From Deltaproteobacteria bacterium (GTDB lineage: Bacteria > Myxococcota_A > UBA796 > UBA2385), in contig JAGYJW010000022.1 in the NCBI GenBank assembly GCA_018401435.1, positions 40,382 to 104,381 of the forward strand: a stretch of 64,000 nt of DNA. The letters are read 5' to 3'. The first letter of the stretch is position 1. The number at the start of each line of letters is the position of its first letter. A program made the translations under genes and the position numbers. Below are positions 52,217-62,525 of the stretch, piece by piece. The notes beneath the pieces are model-generated. The model searched no databases, had not been told where the DNA came from, and was given only the letters and a program-made list of their open reading frames with translations.

Positions 52217-53463
52217 AGCCCTCTCGTTGCCTCGCGCTCGCCCTGTTGGCCCTGCCGGCCTGCGAGCGCGACGACTTCTACAGCGAGGCCACCTTCACGG
52301 ACAATGTGGCCGCCGCCTATGCCGAATGCGACGCCCGAGAGATCACCTTCCTGGCCACAAAGCACGGGATTCAGCTGGCCTTTGACGCCTGTGGCTCCAA
52401 CAAATTCGCCTACAAGCGGTGGAGCCCGGACGGCCAGATCCTCAGCTTCCACCTGACCCATGGCTCGCACCTGCTGGACGCGGCCACCATGCGCATCGAG
52501 GCCATGCCCACCGAGACCCCCATCGCGGGGTCGGCCTGGGTGCGGGACGGGCTGCTGGCCATCCCTCTGCCGCCGTCAGAATCCGCTGGCGCCCAGGGCC
52601 CCGTGCGCATCGCCTGGTATGACCGCCAGGCGCGGACCCTGGACTATACCGAGCTGCCCGCCGGCTTTGCCGAACCCAAGGATCTGCAGCCCGCCGGCAA
52701 GGGCGACCGGCTGGCCCTCAGCCTGGTGGGTCCGGGTGGGCAGCGCCTGCCCTATGCCTATGATGGCAACACCGGCAGCCTCAGCCGCATCCTGGACTTC
52801 ATCGACCACCCCATCGAGCGCTTCGCCATCGCCCCCGAGGCCGACCTGGTGACCTGGAGCAGCCCGAACTCCACCGAGCTGCTGCGCCTGTCCACCGGCG
52901 AATCGCTGCATGTCTTCTTGGACGTCACCCGGGGCGTGCCCCACCGCGAGGGCCGCTACCTGGCCCTGGAGGTCATCGGCGAGCCCATCAGCCTCTTTGA
53001 CCAGCGCACCTGGAATGAGCTGTCCGAGGACGCCCGGGCCCGCGAGCAGCGGCGCAAGGAGCAGTGGCTGGAGACCCTCCCCGACTGGGCGCCGCGGGAC
53101 GCCCGGCCGCCCGAGATCCACATCGTGGACCTCGCCCGGGACGAGCGCTACCGCATCTCCTCCTTTTTTGGCGAGGACTTCGAGTGGTACCAGCCCCGCA
53201 ACTACTGGATGAGCTTCATCCTGTGGGGCATCGAAGGCAAGCAGCTGCACCGCAACGTGGCCGTCGTCGACATCGCCGAGCGGCTGCGCATGATCGACAA
53301 GGGAGAGACGCCCATGGGCGTGGAGCGCCTGACCCTGGCGGGCCTGCCCATTGCGGGGGCCAGCCCCAGCGCCGGGCAAAGCGTATCTCCGGAGACACCA
53401 CCAGCGGGATACGTATCTCCGGGCATTGACAAGGACGAGGGGCGGACGACGAGAATGCAGTAA
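52213..53463 (+). CDS. Lipoprotein, beta-propeller-like, unknown function
   Basis: 416 residues. The start is a TTG at 52213 (TTGA overlap with the M14 stop, GGAGGAAG just upstream), giving the signal LKPSRCLALALLALPACERD with lipobox LPAC. The mature chain has repeated strands and WSPDGQILSFHLTHG, DRLALSLVGPGG and DLVTWSSPNS, which suggest a WD40/TolB-like propeller. The C-terminal part has IHIVDLARDERYRISSFF. The end holds a short repeat VSPETPPAG/YVSPG, encoded by a doubled CGTATCTCCGG. Probably made with the M14 peptidase. Confidence 0.75.
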   Translation: MKPSRCLALALLALPACERDDFYSEATFTDNVAAAYAECDAREITFLATKHGIQLAFDACGSNKFAYKRWSPDGQILSFHLTHGSHLLDAATMRIEAMPTETPIAGSAWVRDGLLAIPLPPSESAGAQGPVRIAWYDRQARTLDYTELPAGFAEPKDLQPAGKGDRLALSLVGPGGQRLPYAYDGNTGSLSRILDFIDHPIERFAIAPEADLVTWSSPNSTELLRLSTGESLHVFLDVTRGVPHREGRYLALEVIGEPISLFDQRTWNELSEDARAREQRRKEQWLETLPDWAPRDARPPEIHIVDLARDERYRISSFFGEDFEWYQPRNYWMSFILWGIEGKQLHRNVAVVDIAERLRMIDKGETPMGVERLTLAGLPIAGASPSAGQSVSPETPPAGYVSPGIDKDEGRTTRMQ

Positions 53464-53481
53464 CGGTGGCCGTCCTCAGCC

Positions 53482-53497
53482 TGGCACGGGGGTTGCA
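53482..53497 (+). promoter_or_regulatory. Sigma-54 promoter of the FliA-type sigma gene, perfect consensus
   Basis: TGGCACG (53482-53488), GGGG, TTGCA (53493-53497); the -24 GG and -12 GC have the exact 10-base spacing. It lies between the lipoprotein stop (53463) and the sigma factor ATG (53533), with an AGGAGG ribosome site at about 53519-53524. The predicted transcript begins near 53508. Confidence 0.8.
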
Positions 53498-53532
53498 TAT
53501 GACCTCTGCGACACCAGCAGGAGGTTCCCCCC

Positions 53533-54279
53533 ATGTCCGTCGCCCAGAGCCACTTCAACCCACCGTCCAGCCACCTCTCCCCGGCCGTCGAAGAGCGCAA
53601 CGCGCTCATCCTCGAGTACTACCCGATGGTGCGCCGGGTGGCCTACCGCATGGCTCGGCGTTTCCCCCGCTGTGTCGACGCCGAGGACCTGGTCCATATC
53701 GGCCTGCTCGGGCTGATTGACGCGGTCGACCGCTTCGAGCCCACCCGGGCGGACTCCTTTGCCGGCTATGCCCGGATCCGCGTGCAGGGCGCCATCGTGG
53801 ACGAGATGCGCAAGGCCGACTGGGTCCCGCGCAGCGTGCGGGACCGGGCCAACAACCTGAACCGGGCCAAGAAGGAGCTGAGCGCCGAGCTGGGCCGCGA
53901 GCCCACCCACACCGAGCTGGCCGACTTCATGGGCGTGGACGAGGAGCGCCTGAACAGCTTGGCCCGCACCGCCGATGTGCGGGTGCTGGTCAGCACCGAG
54001 GAGGGCAACGACGACGAGGGCACCGTGGGCGATGGCCTGACCTGCCCCAACACCGATGTGCACGACGACATCAGCCGCCTGATGCTGGGCGAGCGGGTGC
54101 GCGAGGTGGTTCAGGCCATGCCCGAGCGCGAGCAGCTCATCGTCGACCTCTACTACTACCGGGATCTCACCTTCAAGGAGATCGCCGATGTGCTGGGCGT
54201 CACCGAGTCGCGGGTGAGCCAGCTGCACACCCGAATGAAGCGGCGCATGCAGGACAAGCTGGGCGATCTGGCCTTCTAG
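53533..54279 (+). CDS. RNA polymerase sigma factor, FliA/WhiG (sigma-28) family
   Basis: 248 residues. Region 2: EYYPMVRRVAYRMARRFPR, then DAEDLVHIGLLGLIDAVDRF and SFAGYARIRVQGAIVDEMRK. Region 3: DWVPRSVRDRANNLNRAKKE, PTHTELADFMGV. Region 4 helix-turn-helix: LTFKEIADVLGVTESRVSQL. This is the FliA/SigD/WhiG pattern (LR-DWVPRSVR block), though no flagellar gene is in the window, so it may run a non-flagellar regulon. Expression from a perfect sigma-54 promoter suggests a sigma cascade. Position next to envelope genes gives no further clue. Confidence 0.93.
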   Translation: MSVAQSHFNPPSSHLSPAVEERNALILEYYPMVRRVAYRMARRFPRCVDAEDLVHIGLLGLIDAVDRFEPTRADSFAGYARIRVQGAIVDEMRKADWVPRSVRDRANNLNRAKKELSAELGREPTHTELADFMGVDEERLNSLARTADVRVLVSTEEGNDDEGTVGDGLTCPNTDVHDDISRLMLGERVREVVQAMPEREQLIVDLYYYRDLTFKEIADVLGVTESRVSQLHTRMKRRMQDKLGDLAF

Positions 54280-54464
54280 TTCAACAATGCGCAAATAGCG
54301 CACCGTTGAACCGGCCCAATCCAGGCGGGGCCCTGCCCCCGCACCGCGCCCAAAGGGCGCTCCCCCACGGCGTTCTCTTGCGAGGCCGCCGGGCGGCCGG
54401 CACATGCGCCGGCCGCGTCCAACGAATCGGGACTTCCGATTCGCTGAGCCAGGCTCCGCTCAGC
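54279..54464. repeat. Hairpin-dense intergenic region
   Basis: Up to seven inverted repeats lie end to end between the convergent sigma-factor and lipoprotein genes. They are GTTCAAC/GTTGAAC enclosing TGCGC-AAATA-GCGCA (54279-54311), GCGGGG/CCCCGC (54325-54342), GCGCCC-AAA-GGGCGC (54346-54360), GGCCGCC/GGCGGCC (54384-54398), GCGGCCGGC/GCCGGCCGC (54393-54416), CGAATCGG-GACTT-CCGATTCG (54423-54443) and GCTGAGC/GCTCAGC (54443-54464). No U-tract follows any of them. Two overlap and cannot form together. It could be a bidirectional terminator, a structured RNA or a mobile-type palindromic element. Confidence 0.55.
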
Positions 54465-55178
54465 GGTCCAGGCAGGCGCGGATGTCGGCGGCGACATCGG
54501 GCGGGAAGCGCACGCCTTCGGGGGTGGGCTCGCCGCATTGACGGGCGCCGTTGATGTCGACGCAGGGTGAGATCAGCGCGCCATCGGGTGGGGGTGGGCC
54601 AGCCAGGCTGAACCGGCAGGCGCGCCCCGCGCGAATGGACTCGATCTCCACCTTGAAGCTCTCCAGGCGCAGATCGAAGCGCCCCGACACCGCCGAACGG
54701 TAGCGCGCCAGCCCTCGGGTGATGGGCGCGAGGTCCTGGAGCGCGATGACATCCCCCTGCACCCGCACCGGGCGGCTCAAGGCCCCCGGGTCGAGCTGGT
54801 AGCGGATCCAGCCCTGAAAATCGGCGCTGTCGTAGCGGATGAGCACCGGGGCGGGGCTGCGCACCTCGCCGGTCAGATCGGCGCTGAGCTGCTGCACAAG
54901 ATCGGGGGTCGAGAAGAAGGACTTGTGGAGGTTGCCGATGCCCTGCCACTTCAGCTCGGGCTGTACCGGCGGAGCCAGCTCGGCGCCGCCGCTTTGCACG
55001 CCGGCCTGGGCGCCGCCCTCGACACCGGGCGCTGGGGCCGGCCCGGGCGGACCGACAGCCGGAGGGGGCGCACCATAGAGGGCTTCGGCGGCGGCCTCTG
55101 CCCCGGCGGCCGGGTCGACCGCTGGCGGCGGCTCTGGCGCCGGTTCACAGGCGACCAGGGGAGCAGCGCCAGGGTCAT
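54460..55178 (-). CDS. Lipoprotein, unknown function, one frameshift
   Basis: About 239 residues when repaired. The ATG at 55178 gives MTLALLP, then the frame slips in the run GGGG at 55158-55161. With one more base it reads MTLALLPLVACEPAPEPPPA, a perfect lipobox (LVAC). A Pro/Ala/Gly linker follows, then the folded part from LKWQGIGNLHKSFFSTPDLV through DLRLESFKVEIESIRAGRAC to CVDINGARQCGEP (likely a Cys pair). The stop lies in the hairpin region. It starts 4 bases after the DUF507 stop, so is the last gene of that group. Confidence 0.7.
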
Positions 55179-55182
55179 GGCC

Positions 55183-55725
55183 TCATCCGCGGGGACGATC
55201 CCGCTCGGTCAGCAGCCCGTGGCGCTTCTTGACCTCGCGAACGGCGTTGTTGAGCGCGATCTCGTAGTCCACCGAGCCCTCTTCGACGTTCTTGACCTTT
55301 TCGCGGGCTTCGTCGCGGATGGCGCGCTCGTCCACGTCGTGGTCGCGCACGATCTCGACGGTGCGCTTGTAGAGATCCTCGTCGCTGGCGAAGACCTCGT
55401 CGATGAAGTTGGAGATCATGAAGTTTTCGACGAATTGCCGCGCCAGGAAGCGCTCGATGTCGTCGTTGAGGGGGTGCTGCCATTCGCCGGCGAGGCTGCT
55501 GCGGACCTTGCTGTACTGCTCATAGGGCACCGCGCGGCTGGACATATAGTCCTTGACCGCGTTGCGGAGGGCCTGGTCCCGCCGCTGGTACTCTTCCATG
55601 ATCGCGACGAGGTCGGTCTCGGCCTCGGTGGCGTTGGCGGCGGTGACCTCGATGAGGCCCTCGGCGCTGAGGGTGCTGATGACTGCCTTGGCGATGGTCG
55701 GGATGCGCGCGCGGTAGAGCTTCAT
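55183..55725 (-). CDS. DUF507 family protein
   Basis: 180 residues, intact. Starts MKLYRARIPTIAKAVISTLS and continues IEVTAANATEAETDLVAIME, both typical of DUF507, a family of helical proteins of unknown function. A mid-region reads DDIERFLARQFVENFMISNF and the end EIALNNAVREVKKRHGLL. Cytoplasmic by sequence. It is followed after 4 bases by the lipoprotein gene and preceded by 120 bases after the acidic protein; that gap holds no obvious promoter. Confidence 0.85.
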   Translation of the reverse strand: MKLYRARIPTIAKAVISTLSAEGLIEVTAANATEAETDLVAIMEEYQRRDQALRNAVKDYMSSRAVPYEQYSKVRSSLAGEWQHPLNDDIERFLARQFVENFMISNFIDEVFASDEDLYKRTVEIVRDHDVDERAIRDEAREKVKNVEEGSVDYEIALNNAVREVKKRHGLLTERDRPRG

Positions 55726-55845
55726 GGCGCCACCTCCGTCTGGTGCTGAATGGGGACCCCGGCGAGGGTGCGCGCGACCGGCAGAAGGGGTCCGGGTGCG
55801 GCGAGAGAGAGGCCCGCGGGGCCCCAGGGGGTATCGCGTCCACCC

Positions 55846-59114
<3,269 letters not shown>

Positions 59115-59125
<11 letters not shown>

Positions 59126-59681
59126 CTGGCGCCTTCTCGGACGGGTCGCCGGGGACGACCGGCGCGGGAGCGTCCCGAGTGTACACCCCTTCTGCCGCCG
59201 AATCGCCCGACAGGGCGGCTGGAGGCCAGATCGCATCGATCAGCGCTGCGGCCTGCTCCGGGGCGAGGGCGGGCGGCACCCGCAGCAGCACCGGCAGCCG
59301 CTGGGGGGCCGCGATGTGAAGCGCCTGGGCGGGCAGGGCGCGCCCCTGGTGGATGGGCAGGCTGAGTTGGACCCACTCCTGGGCCTCGTCGCTGCGGGGC
59401 AAGGGGCAGGCCAGCAGCCGGGCCTGCCAGCAGTCCGCCGTCGGCCCGTCCAGCCCGGTCACCTGGGCCTCGGCGACCCGGCCCTCCCCCAGAACGCGCA
59501 GGTTGAGCCCCACCAGCGCATCTCCGGGCGGCCCACAGGCCGCGGCCGGGGCGCAGGCCGCGAGGGCCGCGTCGATGGCGGGGCCGTCGAGGTAGCGGGC
59601 CACCGCCCGGGCATCCCGGCCCATGGGGTCGTCGGGGGCCGCATGGACCCCCGCGAGCAGGACAAGAAAGATCGCGGTCAT
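59115..59681 (-). CDS. Secreted protein, unknown function
   Basis: 188 residues. MTAIFLVLLAGVHA is a short signal peptide. The mature chain has four Cys (LAACAPAAACG, DCWQARLLACPLP), likely two disulfides, and a strand-rich middle (LVGLNLRVLGEGRVAEAQVT, VQLSLPIHQG), resembling the TonB C-terminal-like pattern seen in small myxobacterial proteins, though that is weak. Linked by ATGA (59678-59681) to the lipoprotein before it, and overlapping the acidic protein gene after it. Confidence 0.6.
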
Positions 59682-60552
59682 TGGCGCACCAGGCTGCCGC
59701 TGAAGGCCTGGGACTGGGCCAGGACCGACTCCGCAGAGCCGTGCAGGGGCAGGCGCAGCACCCGGCTCCAGCGAAAGTCGTGGCGCACCAGCCCGCCGTC
59801 GGCCTTGGACATCCAGAGGGTGCCGCTGGCCTGGCCCATCGCCTCCACCTCCACCCAGCTGCGCCGATCCCCCTGGCCTTGTCGCAAGCGGCTCAGCCAG
59901 TCGCCGCTGTAGCGAATGCGCCAGCAAGGTTGGCCCTCCAGGCGCTCGCTGCCTTCCAGGGCCCAGTCGGCGCGCAGCAGCCCGGTGAGCTTGCCCAGCG
60001 ACCCCAGCATCAGCGGCCAGCGCGTATTGGTGGTGAGGGCCTCGCCGCTGCGCATGGAGGGCACCTTGGGGCTGATCACCGGGAGAATGAAGTCCAGCAC
60101 CTCAAACTGCCGGTCTCCACCCACCAGGTGTTCGCTGTGGTCCACGGCCAGGATCTCGCCGTCTTCAAAGCGGCGAAGCTCGGCGCTGAGCCCGGTCAGG
60201 GCGCTCTGGGCCCAGGGGCCGGGCGGAGCATCGGGGCCGGTGGCGACGGCAAGCTGCGCCGCCCGAATCTGGAGCAGGTCGCCCCGGCTGTCGTCGCGAA
60301 AGCGGCGAATCAAGCCCAGGTCGAGGTCCATCTGCCAGCGCTCGCTGAAGCGCCCGGTCTCTGCCAGGGCCGTCACGAGGGCCGCCGCAGGACCGGCTGC
60401 TGGCCCTCCACGGCCGTGTCGAAGTCGGCTTGCAGGTCCAGGCGATAGCGCGTCGGGGCCTCGATGGCGTCGATGAGGGGGCTCTGCGGGCGGGCCCGGG
60501 TGCAGGCCGCGACGCTGCAGGCGATCAGGGCAAGGAAGACGAGGCGGGTCAT
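59678..60552 (-). CDS. Lipoprotein, unknown function, one frameshift
   Basis: About 291 residues when repaired. MTRLVFLALIACSVAACTRA has a lipobox (SVAAC). The first frame runs 60 residues to a TGA at 60373, overlapped by an in-frame GTG that could be read as a second gene. However, adding one base near 60388 gives QQPVLAAALVTALAETGRFS and a single smooth protein whose strands then repeat (YRLDLQADFD and WQMDLDLGLI). The rest is beta-rich and resembles LolA/LolB-type or DUF4292-like barrels in pattern only. Head of the reverse gene group ending at 54460. Confidence 0.6.
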
Positions 60553-60598
60553 GATCGGGGCCGGTGGCGGGCGGGACGAACCGCTATCCTGCCGCCGC

Positions 60599-61175
60599 AT
60601 GATCGACCCGAAGCATGGGCCCTGCGTGGGCGTGGTCCTGGCTGCTGGCGCGTCCAGCCGCATGGGCCAGGTCAAGGCGCTGCTGGAGCGCGGCGGGCGC
60701 CCGCTGGTGCTGGCCTGGCTGGACGCCCTCGCGCCCGCTGCGGCGGCCTGCGGGTGGTGGTGGATGGCGCAGCCTTGCGGAGCCTGCCCTGGCGGACGGT
60801 CCCGGGGCGCGGCACCGGGCGATCGTCGTGGACAACCCAGGCTGGCAGCGGGGCGGGCCCCTGCGGTCCTTGCAGCTGGCCTTAAAAGCCCCGCGGACCA
60901 CCGGTGCTGAGTGGCCCACATCGACACGCCCCCTCTTCGTCTTGGACGCCCTGCTGGCCGCCGGCGATTCGGCCCTGCCTTGCTGGCAAGACCGGCCCGG
61001 CCACCCCGTGCTGTCCACCGCAGGCCAGCTGCGGCAGCCTGCCGACAGCCTGCGGGATCTTGTGGTGGGGGCGCACAGGGTCCCCGTGGATTGGCCCGAC
61101 TGCATCGTCAACCTCAACCAACCCGAAGATTGGCGGCGCTGGTTGGGCCTTGACCAGTCGACCACCGGGGGGTGA
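60599..61175 (+). CDS. MobA/MocA-like NTP transferase, at least four frameshifts
   Basis: About 190 residues when repaired. The nucleotide-binding signature VGVVLAAGASSRMGQVKALL is intact at the N-terminus. Further blocks appear in three different frames: GLRVVVDGAAL, then RAIVVDNPGWQRGGPLRSLQ, then VAHIDTPP (the family's metal Asp), then FVLDALLAAGDSALPCWQDR to the end. Bases appear missing near 60739 and 60776, with further indels near 60905 and 60935. Family members transfer a nucleotide to molybdopterin or sugar phosphates; substrate unknown. Start ATG 60599, 46 bases from the divergent lipoprotein gene. The 150 bases after it show only a weak GG-N10-GC element. Confidence 0.6.
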
Positions 61176-61325
61176 ACGCGATACCTGCCAGCCGCACCCC
61201 GGACTGGTCGCGCGCGGCCAGTGGGGCTGCCTGTGCATCTGGGCGAAGGGATTCCATCCAAGAGTGGATCACCTGCCCATCGCGGGACATGATTGCTGCT
61301 TTCCCAGGGCTGAGACGGAGGTTGC

Positions 61326-62525
61326 TTGATCTGGACGCTCCTCGTCGCGAGCGCGCTCGCCGCAGATAGCGAAGAAGCGCTCACCGAGAGCCTCCTCGCC
61401 CTGCGTGAGCAGGCCCGCGACACGGTGTTGGTCGCCGCGTCGGGTCCCGACGCCGAACGCACCGTGCTTCGCCTGCTCAAGCCAGCCGGCGCCGACGGCT
61501 TCGCCGTGGTGCGCATCCCCACCGCCGGGGACCTCGACCGCGAGGCCTCCGCCGCATTGGCCGCCAGCAAGCTGCGCTGTGGCGTGCGCGTGAGCATGGG
61601 GGTGGACGGCTACTGGACCGCCGATCCTTTGGCGACTGCGCGCCCATGGCCGCCGCGCCCACCCGCAAGCCCAGGCCGACGCCGGCCCGGCCGCCCCCGG
61701 CACCCAGGGGGTGGTGGGCCCCGCCCCGGTCTCGGCCGTCGATGATCGGCGCTGGGAAAAGCTCGACCAGGAATACAACCAGCGTCGGCTGGAGGTGGTC
61801 GATGTCTCCCCCCGCGACGGCCTGCCCGAGGGCGTCCGCTGGCAGGTGATCGATGGCCTCGGCGCCGCTCTTCCCACCCGCCGGCTGGCCGATGTGGCCG
61901 GCGACGACGAGCTCACCTTCCGCTTGGACGAGGAGCAGCGCCAGTCCTTTCGCCGGCAGCGCATCCTGACCTGGTCGGGGGTGGCCCTGCTGGCCACGGC
62001 CATCGTGCCCCTCGTGGGTCTGGAGAGCGGCGCCCCCGCCAGCCCAGCCAGGACCGGCTCTTCACCAGCCTCTTCCTGGCCGCAGGCGGGGGGGTGACCA
62101 TCGCGGTCTCTCCCCTCACCCGCAAGGGCACAGCGGAACGCCAGGAGCACCCAGCCTGGTATTATCGGGCCGCAGACGCCGAAGATCTGGTGGTTGACTA
62201 TAACCGCCGCCTCTACCTACCCGGATCTGGGGCTCAACGAGCGCCCCAAGCCCGAGGCCGTGGCCGCCCGAAGGCGGCCCGGCGCCGACGGCGCCGGCGT
62301 CCGTTCAGCGCGCCGGCGCCTGACCCAACAACGGGATTCGGTGGGCGTCGCCACCGGGGCGGATCACTTGGTGGGCGCGGCGCCAGCCGCCGCCGCAACG
62401 TGCGCAAGCTGGCATGCGCCGCTGCTGGGATTGCCTGCCGGCCGCCGCCGCGGGCGGCGCTCCGCCGCCGACGCCCCGCGCCGGCCGGCGATGACGCCGC
62501 CGGGAGGTCGCCATCCGCTCCGTGA
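61326..62525 (+). CDS. Membrane-anchored envelope protein, at least four frameshifts
   Basis: About 400 residues when repaired. A TTG at 61326 with GAGACGGAGG upstream gives the signal MIWTLLVASALAA. A periplasmic part follows (AVVRIPTAGDLDREASAALA), a Pro/Ala linker, WEKLDQEYNQRRLEVVDVSP, a helix WSGVALLATAIVPLVGLES, LFTSLFLAAGGGVTIAVSPL and AEDLVVDYNRRLY. Shifts: near 61627, 61650-61670, a missing C near 62050, an extra base near 62217, and at least one later. The final frame ends at TGA 62523-62525, overlapping the GTG of the OmpA gene. The last 100 codons are low-complexity and the true frame is uncertain. No family recognised. Confidence 0.5.

Noticed and set aside
53382..53422. Direct repeat CGTATCTCCGG (two copies 30 bases apart) as an operator
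   Set aside because: Both copies are in frame within the end of the lipoprotein gene and encode a VSP repeat; they lie 60-100 bases upstream of the sigma-54 site, so an activator site is possible but nothing supports it.
59678..60552. Two separate genes joined by a GTGA overlap
   Set aside because: The 60-residue first frame ends mid-fold, and one added base near 60388 gives a smooth single lipoprotein with repeating strands, so one gene is simpler.
61218..61236. Sigma-54 promoter upstream of the 61326 gene
   Set aside because: It has only GG-N10-GC spacing (TGGGGC and TGTGCA) and poor match elsewhere, unlike the two perfect sites.
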